DNA of 64,000 nt, from positions 310,001 through 374,000 of the forward strand of contig NZ_PENI01000004.1 in the NCBI RefSeq assembly GCF_003688995.1. Reading direction: 5' to 3'. The stretch is from Streptomyces shenzhenensis (GTDB lineage Bacteria; Actinomycetota; Actinomycetes; Streptomycetales; Streptomycetaceae). The notes under the pieces were generated by a model. That model was not told the origin of the DNA and made no database searches. It worked only from the letters and a program-made list of their open reading frames with translations. A program made the translations under genes and the position numbers. The first letter of the stretch is position 1. The number at the start of each line of letters is the position of its first letter. This document shows positions 18,154 through 25,994 of the stretch, piece by piece.

Positions 18154-19860
18154 GTGAACGAGAACGCACCCCCCACATCTGTTCGCAGCGGATCCACCGG
18201 TCCGTATCGCCTCGGCATGTCACGCGCCGTACGTGTCGTCGTGACGGTCGTGCTCTGTGCCCTGGGCCTGTCGGCCGCTGAGGGATCCCCCGCATGGGCG
18301 GATTCCACGGCCGGCGGCGACCTACAGGTGGCGCAGACGCTCGGGGGCCGCGACCTGACCTTCACGCTGCGGCGCGTCACCGGGCTGCCCGGCCCCCTGC
18401 ATGTGGACGTCCTCACCCATCGGGGCACGGCTGCGGGGACCCTGCGCCTCGGCGCTGTCCCGACGGGCGTCTCCGCGGACCGGGCGGACGGCGCCTCGGT
18501 GGGGACCGTCACGAGCAGCGCCTCCGTCGAGCTGGGCGGTACCCCGGGGTCCTACGGCGCCGCCCTGGAGATCGATCGGGCGGGGCCCTGGGAGCTGGTC
18601 GTCGACGATGGGTCCCGTACCGCACGGATCCCTTTCGTGGTGCCGGGCCAGGTGACATCGCCGCCGGAGCGAGTGGTGTTCGGCGGATTCGTCTCGGCCG
18701 GTGTGCTCATCCTGGTGACGCTGTTCGTCGCGGTCCGGGCCCGGCGCGGAGGGTGGGTGCTGGTGCCGGCCGGCGGCGTCGTGGCCGCGCTGGCAACGGC
18801 CGTCACCGCCGCGCTGCTGTCCGCGTCCCTGCCCGCGCCACCCGAACCGGGCAGAGAGGTGGACGCCACGCAGGACAACGTCACCGATCCCTACGCGGTC
18901 GTCCGGCCGGTGACCAGCGACTCATCACGGCCGCCCGCCTCGCTGACACTCCGTCCGTACACGGCCGGGGCGACGGAACCGGGCACGCTCCGGCTGAGCG
19001 TGCACGACGGCTCCACCGGCCTCCCCGCGGACGATCTCATCGTCCACGACAGCGCCCTCATGCACCTGTTGGTGATCGGGCCGACCGGTGAGCTCTGGCA
19101 CCTGCATCCCATCCGCACCGCGCCCGGCACCTACGAGGTGCAGATGCGGCTGCCCGTGGCCGGCCATTACGCCGTGTCCGCCGAGTTCGCCCGCCGCGGC
19201 GGCGGTGTCCAGCAAATACGGTCGGCAACGGGCCTGACGGTCACCGGCGCCGACCGGCACGGCACCGTCTCGGCGCTGCCTGCCGCGCTCGCCCCGCAGG
19301 AGCCGGGAACGCGGGTGATCGACGGTGTATCGGTGCGGCTGTCGGCGTCGTCACTCAGAGCGGGTACGGCGAGCACCCTGACCGCACGCGTCGGTGACAC
19401 GCCGACGCTCCAGCCCTGGCTCGGCATGGTCGGTCACATGATCGTCGTCGGCCCGCTCGGCAGGGCGGCCGCGACCAGCCCGACGCGTATGGGAGGAGCC
19501 GCCCAGGACGCACCCGTATGGGCACACGCGCACTCCATGGGCGGTGAGATGGGCACGTCGGCACACGACATGAGCTCGGAGCACGACATGGGTGGTATGC
19601 CGGGCCATCAGATGACGGGCGCCGAGGGGGGAACGAAGGACGGGGACGCCTCGGCTTCGGGCTCGATGAGCGGGCTGATGCCCCTCAACGGCGACAGCCC
19701 CGCGGATGAGACAGTCGCCGCCTACGGGCCGGACGTCGCCTTCGTGTACACCTTCCCCTCCGCCGGCTACTACCGCGTCTGGATACAGGCGGAGCGCGAC
19801 AGCGCGGTCCTGACCGCCCCTTATCTCCTGCACGTGTCGCCGGCTGGAGGAGCAGAGTGA
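18154..19860 (+). CDS. Exported two-beta-domain, two-helix protein with HxH and Met/His-rich motifs (PmoB-like layout)
   Basis: The 568-residue protein has a signal peptide (residues 22-49, ending SPAWA). An outer beta domain follows to about 170. Two membrane helices lie near 174-195 and 200-225, and a long external C-terminal part follows. There, H304...H316-x-H318 (MHLLVIG, WHLHP) is echoed by H428...H458-x-H460 (GHMIVVG, WAHAHS), so the region looks like two related domains. Residues 461-490 are Met/His-rich (HDMGGMPGHQM), typical of copper binding. Beta domain, two helices, beta domain is the layout of PmoB of copper monooxygenases. Sequence identity to PmoB is not evident. GTG 18154 follows a TACTGT box; ATG 18217 is an alternative start with the same signal peptide. 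Confidence 0.8.
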   Translation: MNENAPPTSVRSGSTGPYRLGMSRAVRVVVTVVLCALGLSAAEGSPAWADSTAGGDLQVAQTLGGRDLTFTLRRVTGLPGPLHVDVLTHRGTAAGTLRLGAVPTGVSADRADGASVGTVTSSASVELGGTPGSYGAALEIDRAGPWELVVDDGSRTARIPFVVPGQVTSPPERVVFGGFVSAGVLILVTLFVAVRARRGGWVLVPAGGVVAALATAVTAALLSASLPAPPEPGREVDATQDNVTDPYAVVRPVTSDSSRPPASLTLRPYTAGATEPGTLRLSVHDGSTGLPADDLIVHDSALMHLLVIGPTGELWHLHPIRTAPGTYEVQMRLPVAGHYAVSAEFARRGGGVQQIRSATGLTVTGADRHGTVSALPAALAPQEPGTRVIDGVSVRLSASSLRAGTASTLTARVGDTPTLQPWLGMVGHMIVVGPLGRAAATSPTRMGGAAQDAPVWAHAHSMGGEMGTSAHDMSSEHDMGGMPGHQMTGAEGGTKDGDASASGSMSGLMPLNGDSPADETVAAYGPDVAFVYTFPSAGYYRVWIQAERDSAVLTAPYLLHVSPAGGAE

Positions 19861-20300
19861 GCGCCCCTTCTGCCTCCCGCTTCTCCATGGCGAGCTTTCT
19901 GTACGCGGGGGCCGCGGCACTGCTGGCGGTGTGCCTCGTCCTGGCGGGTGTGGCGTTCCTTCCCTCCTGGACGGACGAGGCGGTCTCACTGACCGGGGGC
20001 AATGCCACCGACGAAGTGACACTGACCGTGCAGCGGCCCCGCACCGGCGCCACGGACGTCAGCATCCGTCTCACCCCGCGCCGAGGGGAGCGGAACGGGC
20101 GTCCTTCCACGGTCACGTTGCAGGCCGTCCTGCCCACCGCAGGACACGCGACACCGGCGGCAACGGCGCACCCTCAGGGCTCAGGCGCCTATTCCACGGC
20201 CGTCCATCTGATGATGCCGGGCCGCTGGACCTTCCACGTCAGCGTCGACCACGGCACCCGGAACGACCAGTTCGACTTCCCGGTCGTCATCTCCGGCTGA
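19857..20300 (+). CDS. Membrane-anchored YtkA/FixH-like beta protein
   Basis: The 147-residue protein has one N-terminal helix or uncleaved signal (LYAGAAALLAVCLVLAGVAF), then an external beta sandwich. Its EVTLTVQRPRTGATDVSIRL strand, AVLPTAGHATPAATAHP loop and MMPGRWTFHVSVDH segment follow the YtkA/FixH pattern. That family is often found beside copper export or copper-oxidase assembly genes. The usual Met residues of the PxMGHxMP loop are replaced (PTAGHATPA), leaving His. GTG overlaps the previous stop by four bases, so translation is coupled. Probably a helper of the neighbouring membrane protein. Confidence 0.75.
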   Translation: MSAPSASRFSMASFLYAGAAALLAVCLVLAGVAFLPSWTDEAVSLTGGNATDEVTLTVQRPRTGATDVSIRLTPRRGERNGRPSTVTLQAVLPTAGHATPAATAHPQGSGAYSTAVHLMMPGRWTFHVSVDHGTRNDQFDFPVVISG

Positions 20301-20359
20301 CCGACCGATCACGCAGCGCCGGCAAGCGCTCCGGTGCACCCCTTGAGAAAGGCATCTAT

Positions 20360-21523
20360 GTGAGTACAGCATTGCCCGGCACCGGTCTGGGAGCACCCGG
20401 GCTGGTCCAGTCGTCCTCCGCTGTCAGACTGTCCCAGAGCGGACGGACCGGCGCCGTCGCGGCCCATCTCGTCCTCGCCGGAACCCTGACGTCGCTGTTC
20501 GGCATCAGCTGGGACATCCAGTGGCACATCGACGTCGGCCCGGACACGTTCTTCACGCTCTCCCATCTCCTGCTGTACTCCGGCAGTGCCGTCGCCGGCG
20601 TCACCAGCCTGGTCATGGTCCTGATCGCGACCGCGGCCCAGCGCGCCGGCCGGCCCACGGACCGCCTCGCCGGCGGCACACCCGTACGCGTCTTCGGCGG
20701 CATCTTCCGCGCCCCGTTGGGCTACCTGATCGCCGGTACGGGGGCCGCCCTGTTCCTTCTGTTCGGGCTCCTGGACCTGTGGTGGCATTCGCTGTACGGC
20801 TTCGACGCGGTGCTGGACTCGCCGCCCCACATCGGCCTGTTCGTCGCGATCTCCATCACGATGGTGGGGAGCGTCATCGTCTTCGCCGCGGTACGTGACA
20901 CCCGGTGGGGCCGAGCGGGCCTGATCCTCAGCATTCCCGTGCTGATCACCTTCACCCCCATCACGACGAACGCGTTCAGCGCCCTGCCGCTACCCGTCGA
21001 CCCCCAACTCGTCGGGAACATCCTCTTCTCCACCCTCTTGTTGATCATGGGGACGTTCACGCTCGGCCGACCGGGCACGGCGCTGGCGATCGCTGCCGCA
21101 CTCGGCGTCATGCAAGCCGCCCTGTGGTGGTTCTCCCCGTGGGCGGCCCGTGTCTACGCCGAGGCCAGCGGCCTGCCGCTGCGTGACAACCTCGCCGACG
21201 AACCGCCCGACCTGCCCGCCCAGATCCCGATGTTCATGCTCCTTGCCGCACTGGTCATCACAGCCCTGCTGTGGCTGAGCAGAAGGCAGGGCTGGTCGGG
21301 TCGCATCGCGCCGCAGATCATGGGCGCCGGAGGCGGCGCCGCGGTCGGCCTGTCCCTGCCTGTCCAAAGCGCCCTGCTCGACGGTTCGAGCCCGGACCCG
21401 GCCGACCTGCTGACGATGACGATCACCGGTCTGGTCACCGGGGTCCTCGCGGGCTACCTCGCCGCGCGACTCGCGGTCCTGCTGCGCGAGAACTCCACCG
21501 CACCGCTCACGAAGGGCCGATGA
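20360..21523 (+). CDS. Ten-helix membrane protein with two Asp/His metal-site motifs (PmoC-like spacing)
   Basis: The 387-residue protein has about ten membrane helices. Near the first and second helix: D52-x3-H56-x12-H69 (SWDIQWHID ... LSHLLLYSG). Near the third and fourth: D139-x3-H143-x13-H157 (LLDLWWHSLYG ... SPPHIGLF). As I recall, the CuC site of M. capsulatus PmoC is Asp156/His160/His173 and the CuD site Asn227/His231/His245, which have the same x3/x12 and x3/x13 spacing. Similar WDxxWH...DxxWWHxxYG proteins exist in other phyla without assigned function. GTG 20360 has GAGAAAGG seven bases upstream. Metal binding is inferred from spacing only; heme or zinc is not excluded. Confidence 0.78.
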   Translation: MSTALPGTGLGAPGLVQSSSAVRLSQSGRTGAVAAHLVLAGTLTSLFGISWDIQWHIDVGPDTFFTLSHLLLYSGSAVAGVTSLVMVLIATAAQRAGRPTDRLAGGTPVRVFGGIFRAPLGYLIAGTGAALFLLFGLLDLWWHSLYGFDAVLDSPPHIGLFVAISITMVGSVIVFAAVRDTRWGRAGLILSIPVLITFTPITTNAFSALPLPVDPQLVGNILFSTLLLIMGTFTLGRPGTALAIAAALGVMQAALWWFSPWAARVYAEASGLPLRDNLADEPPDLPAQIPMFMLLAALVITALLWLSRRQGWSGRIAPQIMGAGGGAAVGLSLPVQSALLDGSSPDPADLLTMTITGLVTGVLAGYLAARLAVLLRENSTAPLTKGR

Positions 21524-21526
21524 CCC

Positions 21527-22123
21527 ATGCGTTCCTCACCTTCACGGCTTCTCGCCGCCGGATTCCGGAGCGTGCGAGGCCACGCGCGTCGGCTGGTGCT
21601 CGGTGTGGCCGCCGCACTCGCGCTGGTGGCCATGTCGACCGTTCCCGCCGCTGCGTACGCCCCGGTCGGCATCGTGCACACCGAGCGGGTCGAGGCAGGG
21701 CCGTACACGGTCACCGTCGGCTTCTCCGAGTGGCCCCTGCGGGCCATGCAGTCGCTGGACTTCACCTTCGTCCCGGACGGCGGCATCGCGCGAAAGTCCG
21801 GCGTCCTCGCCATCGACGGGCCGGGCCTCGACGCAGAGGACCGCAAGGCCCCGCTGGCCAGGCACCCCCGCAAGCTCGATGTCTGGGGACTGGACGTCAA
21901 GGCACTCCCGGAGGCCGGCCGATACGACTTCACCTTCGACATCGACGGCCACGCCGGCCACGGCCGCGGCACCCTGCGTGACGTCCCCGTGCTCGAACAG
22001 CCGGGCCCGCCCCTGGCCCTCAGCTGGACCGTGTGCGCCATTCCGCCCGCCGGGATGTTCGCCTACCTGGCCGTCGGCTGGCGACGCAACAAGCCCGCCG
22101 GAAAGGTGGCCGCACTCGTCTGA
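21527..22123 (+). CDS. Exported protein with beta domain and C-terminal membrane helix
   Basis: The 198-residue protein has a signal peptide (residues 1-44, ending VPAAA). Its external beta domain starts VGIVHTERVEAGPYTVTVGFSEWP and contains SLDFTFVPDGGI and FDIDGHAGHGRGTL. A C-terminal helix (LALSWTVCAIPPAGMFAYLAVGW) and a basic tail follow. Its ATG is three bases after the previous stop, so it belongs to the same operon. The His pair in GHAGH might bind metal. I do not recognise a named family. Confidence 0.75.
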   Translation: MRSSPSRLLAAGFRSVRGHARRLVLGVAAALALVAMSTVPAAAYAPVGIVHTERVEAGPYTVTVGFSEWPLRAMQSLDFTFVPDGGIARKSGVLAIDGPGLDAEDRKAPLARHPRKLDVWGLDVKALPEAGRYDFTFDIDGHAGHGRGTLRDVPVLEQPGPPLALSWTVCAIPPAGMFAYLAVGWRRNKPAGKVAALV

Positions 22124-22142
22124 TCTGCCACGAACCCCTCCC

Positions 22143-22172
22143 AGGTCCGCCGCCCTCAGGGACGGCGGACCT
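22143..22172 (+). terminator. Terminator of the four-gene envelope operon
   Basis: Arms AGGTCCGCCG (22143-22152) and CGGCGGACCT (22163-22172), with an inner CCC/GGG extension, are followed by GTTGTTCC. It lies 20 bases after the operon's last stop. The following 240 bases to 22414 show no gene and should hold the promoter of the next small gene. Confidence 0.85.
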
Positions 22173-22414
22173 GTTGTTCCTCCTCCCGTATCTGCCGAGA
22201 CGGGGTTCCGTTCTTGAACCGGCTTGAGTCACCCGGGGTCCCGCGGGCGTATATCTCTACGGAGGCGCGTTCGGCGTGCGTACGGGCGTCGGCCGGAACG
22301 GCCGCGGTGGCTGCCGTGTCCGGACTGGTACTGAGGCGTCGCTGACCGTATTGGTCCGGCCGTGGCAGAATCAAACGGCCGGAAGGGGGCGCGGCCCTAC
22401 GGGAGGGAGTAGCG

Positions 22415-22588
22415 ATGCCTGCGAGCATCCTTGAGGAGGTCGGCCACCTCCTCGACGCGGCGTTGACACGGGACACGGTCACCCGGCTCAGCTGCCCTTC
22501 CCGCAGTTCCGCGCAGGTGGCCCAAGTCCCGGGCGACAACGGCGGAATCCCCTACGTGTGCACGGCCTGCGGCCACAGCTGGAGCTGA
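22415..22588 (+). CDS. Small protein with Cys pair (zinc-ribbon-like)
   Basis: This is a 57-residue protein: an N-terminal helix (SILEEVGHLLDAALTRDTVTRL), then SCPS, and at the C terminus YVCTACGHSW. The C-x2-C with a following His and an earlier Cys suggests a small or incomplete zinc site. GGGAGG precedes the ATG. The next gene starts three bases after its stop and also carries Cys pairs, so they are probably a unit. Function unknown. Confidence 0.65.
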   Translation: MPASILEEVGHLLDAALTRDTVTRLSCPSRSSAQVAQVPGDNGGIPYVCTACGHSWS

Positions 22589-22591
22589 TCG

Positions 22592-22825
22592 ATGGGTGCA
22601 CACCGGCGGAAGTGCGACTGGTGCGGGAGCGGCACGCCGATCGTCCGCGACATGGAGCCGATCAACCCCGAATACCAGTACTGGTGCGAGGACTGCGCGC
22701 GGGCGCTGATCATAAAGGGCGACCCGATCGAGACGTACCGCGAACTGGAGGGCGAGCCGATCTACGGCCGCCTTCTGGAGGAGCACTGCACCCTCAAGCG
22801 GTTCTATTCGTTCGTCACGGCCTGA
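22592..22825 (+). CDS. Small zinc-finger-like protein (two CxxC)
   Basis: The 77-residue protein has CDWCG at residues 8-12 and CEDCARAL near 32-39, a standard four-Cys zinc knuckle. A helical C terminus (LEGEPIYGRLLEEHCTLKRF) follows. It starts three bases after the preceding small gene. Its last 22 bases overlap the 3' end of the converging GT87-like gene. Probably a protein- or nucleic-acid-binding zinc protein; no family recognised. Confidence 0.7.
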   Translation: MGAHRRKCDWCGSGTPIVRDMEPINPEYQYWCEDCARALIIKGDPIETYRELEGEPIYGRLLEEHCTLKRFYSFVTA

Positions 22826-24030
22826 CCGCCGCCCGCCGGGCCGCGGCAACGCTGTCCGGCGAGCGCGAGGAAGAGCAGACCGGCACCTCCGTAGAGGGCC
22901 GACAGCGTCAACTCCGCGCCGCCCTGGTGCAGTTCGGGCCGCGCGTCACCGTGCGGCACCCACCACAGCGCGTACGAGCAGAACACCGCGAGCGTGCCCG
23001 CGGCCACCGCCCGGTGGCCGTGCGTCCACAGCAGCAGCACCACGGGCACGCACCACACCCAGTGGTGCGACCACGACACCGGGCTGATCAGCAGCGCCGT
23101 CACCGCGCAGGCGGCCACCGCCCAGGAGCGCCGGCCCCGCAACTCCGTGGTGACCGCCACCCACAACCCGGCAACGGCCGTCAGGGCCGCCAGGAGCGCC
23201 CAGCAGACGCCCGGTTCCGCAGTGTGCAGCAGCCGGGCCAGAACGCCGCGCAGGGCCTGGTTGGCGGTGTCCTCGGCATGGCCCGCCCGGTTCGCGCGGA
23301 ACGCCATGCCGGACCAGAAGCGCCACGAGTCGTACGGCAGGACGGCCGCCGCCAGCAGGGTCGCCGCGGCGAAGGCGACGGCCGCCCCGCGCGCGTGCCG
23401 CAGCCACGGCTCTCCGTCGCCGCCCCTGAGGCGGGCCGCGAGGCCGGTGGCGACCAGGAAGACCACGAACAGCGCGGGCGTCAGCTTGACCGCGGCGGCC
23501 AGCCCGAGGCCGGCGCCCGCCCATCGGTCCCGGACGCCCGGCCGGCAGCGGTCGAGATCCCTCAGCACCAGAACCGCGAGCAGCAGATTGACCTGCCCGT
23601 AGCGCAGCGTCGTCCAGACCGGTTCGCACCACACGGCCGCCGCCGCGATCCAGCAGACGCTCTCCACGCGCGTGTGCCCGACGAGTCGCAGCGACAGCCG
23701 TACGAACACCACCAGGAGGACGAGGTTGCCCAGCGTCGCCAGGGTGCGCAGGAGCGCGGTCTGCGCAAGGGTCAGCGGTGTGAACAGCAGGGCCGCGAAC
23801 GGCGGGTAGGTGGTGGGCAGCCGGGCCTCGGTCGCGCGCAGGGCGTACAGATCGCCGCCCGCGCGGACGGCCGCTCCCTCGGCCCGGTACACCATCAGGT
23901 CGATCATCGACACGTGCGCGGCCCGTTGCGCGGTCCAGAACGCGACGAAGGACACCAGGCACGCCCCCAGGGCGACCGGCACACGAAGGCGGGTTCCGTA
24001 GGGCGCGTTCAGGGTCACGAAGGCCGACAC
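22804..24030 (-). CDS. GT87-like polyprenyl-phosphate mannosyltransferase
   Basis: The 408-residue integral membrane protein has about ten helices and resembles the DUF2029/GT87 family, which transfers mannose from a polyprenyl phosphate donor to envelope glycans on the outer face. The first external loop has the expected acidic residues (MIDLMVYRAEG), then DLYALRA and LPTTYPPFAALLF. RYGQVNLLLAVLVL, AVKLTPALFVVFL and ISPVSWSHHWVW are further family-like segments. It ends by overlapping the small zinc protein gene on the other strand. The acceptor is unknown. Confidence 0.82.
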   Translation of the reverse strand: MSAFVTLNAPYGTRLRVPVALGACLVSFVAFWTAQRAAHVSMIDLMVYRAEGAAVRAGGDLYALRATEARLPTTYPPFAALLFTPLTLAQTALLRTLATLGNLVLLVVFVRLSLRLVGHTRVESVCWIAAAAVWCEPVWTTLRYGQVNLLLAVLVLRDLDRCRPGVRDRWAGAGLGLAAAVKLTPALFVVFLVATGLAARLRGGDGEPWLRHARGAAVAFAAATLLAAAVLPYDSWRFWSGMAFRANRAGHAEDTANQALRGVLARLLHTAEPGVCWALLAALTAVAGLWVAVTTELRGRRSWAVAACAVTALLISPVSWSHHWVWCVPVVLLLWTHGHRAVAAGTLAVFCSYALWWVPHGDARPELHQGGAELTLSALYGGAGLLFLALAGQRCRGPAGGGQAVTNE

Positions 24031-24156
24031 TAGCCCCGATATCGGGGCAGAAAGGAAACGATTTGGTGCTGCACCCTGTCGACCGTGTAATGTTGGCGTC
24101 GCCGCCGGGGGAACCGGGCGACACGGTCGGGATGCGGCTCAGCCGCAGGACCTCAA

Positions 24157-24229
24157 GGGGCTATAGCTCAGTTGGTAGAGCGCCTGCATGGCATGCAGGA
24201 GGTCAGGAGTTCAATTCTCCTTAGCTCCA
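24157..24229 (+). tRNA. tRNA-Ala (anticodon GGC), copy 2
   Basis: Identical over all 73 bases to the gene at 15945-16017. About 25 bases upstream both copies also share ATGCGGCTC and a following GCCGC, so the duplicated unit extends beyond the gene. TTGGTG and TAATGT (about 24064-24093) are possible promoter boxes. Confidence 0.97.
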
Positions 24230-24238
24230 CAGGAACAG

Positions 24239-24270
24239 AAGGCGGATCATCCGAACGGATGGTCCGCCTT
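24239..24270 (+). terminator. Terminator hairpin after tRNA-Ala copy 2
   Basis: AAGGCGGA (24239-24246) pairs with TCCGCCTT (24263-24270), with an inner ATCCG/CGGAT stem. It ends the tRNA transcript. Confidence 0.75.
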
Positions 24271-24332
24271 CGGCGTGTACGACGCCCGTTTTCCTGCGGC
24301 GCTCGTACCCGTGCGATGCGCGTTCTCGCGCG

Positions 24333-24367
24333 ACGGCGGGTCACCCCGGTCCGGGGTGACCCGCCGT
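24333..24367 (-). terminator. Terminator of the NuoF-like gene
   Basis: A 17-bp perfect inverted repeat (24333-24349 and 24351-24367; ACGGCGGGTC...GACCCGCCGT) lies 17 bases downstream of the minus-strand stop at 24384. Confidence 0.85.
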
Positions 24368-24383
24368 CCGTGTGCTCAGGTGC

Positions 24384-25994
24384 TCAGCGGCCGAGGGCGC
24401 GGCGTCCGCGGCCCTGGGAGACGACCGGAAGGTTGCGGGCCGGCGCCTGGGAGCGGGTGTCCTCCTCGATGCGCAGCGCCAGCGCGGGGCAGCGGCGCAC
24501 CGCGCGCAGCGCCTTCGCCTCCGCGTACTGGGGCACCTTCGCCTGCGCGACGGTCGGGAATCCGTCGGCGCCCAGCTGGAAGACCTCCGGGAGGATGTCC
24601 GCGCACAGCCCGTGGCCCCGGCACAGCGTCCAGTCGACGAAGATCTTCTGGCGGCTGGAACCGCTCTCCTCGGCCTCCGCGCCGCCCGGGATGCCCGTCG
24701 GCGCCCTGCCCCCCTCGAAGAGCGGCAGAACGCCCTCCACGGGCCGCCCGCAGCCGTTTCCGAGGACGTGCGCGGCGAGGTCGTCCGTGAACGCCTTGAC
24801 GGTCGACTCCAGGAACATCGCCGAGCCGTCCGGGTGCGAGCACGCGCCGCGCCGCTTCACGTTCTTCGCGACCTGCTTGAGCGCCTCCAGGGCGGCCGGT
24901 CCGCCGCCGTTGAGGATGTCCTCCATGCCGCGCGCGGCGGCGGGCAGACCGAGGTAGCAGGGACCGCACTGTCCCGCGCTCTCCTCGGCCAGCCACTGCG
25001 CCACCCGCAGCGACTCGCCCAGCGGGCAGGTCTCCTGGCTGATCGGCAGGATCGCGCCCGCGCCCAGCGAACCGCCCACCGCGTCCAGGGAGTTGCGGGA
25101 GACGATCGCCTCGTTGACGGTGGCCGCGTCGATCCACTTGCCGTGGTAGCCGCCGGTCAGTACGCCCTGCGGCACCGGTGGGGCGCCCGCCAGCTGCAGG
25201 ACGTAGCGCAGCGGCACGCCCGTGGGGACCTCGATCACCATCGGGCGGGCGACCGCGCCGGACACGGTCAGCATGACGGTGCCCGGCTCGTCGTACAGGC
25301 CGGTGTTGCCGTAGCGCTCGGGTCCGATGCGGGCGCCGATCGCCAGCTGGGCGAACGTCTCGGCGTTCGACAGCAGGGTGGGTGCGCCGCCGACGCCGGT
25401 CTGCGAGGCGCTGATCTTGCGGCCGGGCGGGATCGCCGGGCCGCCGTCGATGGAGCGGATCAGCGACGCGGCGGCGCCGGTGACCATGCGGACCGGGTTG
25501 CGCTGCACGCTCACGCGCAGCGCCGAACGCCGGCTGTTGCTGAGGCCGCGCTCGGCGAGGGCGGCCTCCATGGAGCGTTGCGTGGACTCACGGGTGACGC
25601 CCACCACGAGTGTGCGGGCGCCCAGTGCCTCGGCGCACAGCAGCGCCCCGTCCAGGATCAGGTGCGGGGCCCGGTTGATGAGCACGGTGTCCTTGCGGCA
25701 GGCCGGTTCGTCCTCGCTTCCGTTGACGACGACGACCGGCCGGACGCCGCGCTTGATCGCCGATTCGGCGACCGAGCGCAGCTTCTTGTGGAAGGGGAAG
25801 CCCGCGCCGCCGCGGCCCTTCAGGTTGATGCCTTCGGCGAGCTGTGCGAGCTGCTCGCCGCCCATGGGTTCGAGCGGCCCGTGCACCTTCAGATGCATGG
25901 GCAGATCGAGCCGTTCGACAAGGTCGAAGCCCGACGTGAGCTGGGGAAGGCCGACCACGCGGACTTCTGGGACGTCGGGCAGGGCCTCGTTCAC
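24384..25994 (-). CDS. NuoF-like flavoprotein fused to a ferredoxin domain
   Basis: The 536-residue protein resembles the 51-kDa NADH-binding subunit of complex I: GRGGAGFPFHKKL (FMN site), NGSEDEPACRKDTVL, LLSNAETFAQLA and an SLBB-like VLTGGYHGKWI part. The 4Fe-4S motif ESCGxCxPC reads ESAGQCGPC, so the first cysteine is Ala (residue 340). C343, C346 and a later Cys in RGACS remain. The last 100 residues form a 3Fe-4S-type ferredoxin (CRGHGLC ... RRCPALAL). GTG 25994 overlaps the upstream stop by GTGA, coupling it to the membrane cytochrome-like gene. Together they may pass electrons from NAD(P)H or ferredoxin to a membrane heme; this is not complex I itself. Confidence 0.85.
   Translation of the reverse strand: MNEALPDVPEVRVVGLPQLTSGFDLVERLDLPMHLKVHGPLEPMGGEQLAQLAEGINLKGRGGAGFPFHKKLRSVAESAIKRGVRPVVVVNGSEDEPACRKDTVLINRAPHLILDGALLCAEALGARTLVVGVTRESTQRSMEAALAERGLSNSRRSALRVSVQRNPVRMVTGAAASLIRSIDGGPAIPPGRKISASQTGVGGAPTLLSNAETFAQLAIGARIGPERYGNTGLYDEPGTVMLTVSGAVARPMVIEVPTGVPLRYVLQLAGAPPVPQGVLTGGYHGKWIDAATVNEAIVSRNSLDAVGGSLGAGAILPISQETCPLGESLRVAQWLAEESAGQCGPCYLGLPAAARGMEDILNGGGPAALEALKQVAKNVKRRGACSHPDGSAMFLESTVKAFTDDLAAHVLGNGCGRPVEGVLPLFEGGRAPTGIPGGAEAEESGSSRQKIFVDWTLCRGHGLCADILPEVFQLGADGFPTVAQAKVPQYAEAKALRAVRRCPALALRIEEDTRSQAPARNLPVVSQGRGRRALGR

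Noticed and set aside
16839..18512. Longer sensor kinase starting at 18512
   Set aside because: The extra N-terminal part overlaps the divergent gene and reads Arg/Pro/Thr-rich noise; GTG 18020 begins the first membrane helix region.
24384..25994. Genuine complex I nuoF gene
   Set aside because: No other nuo genes are adjacent, the iron-sulfur motif lacks a Cys, and a ferredoxin domain is fused at the C terminus.
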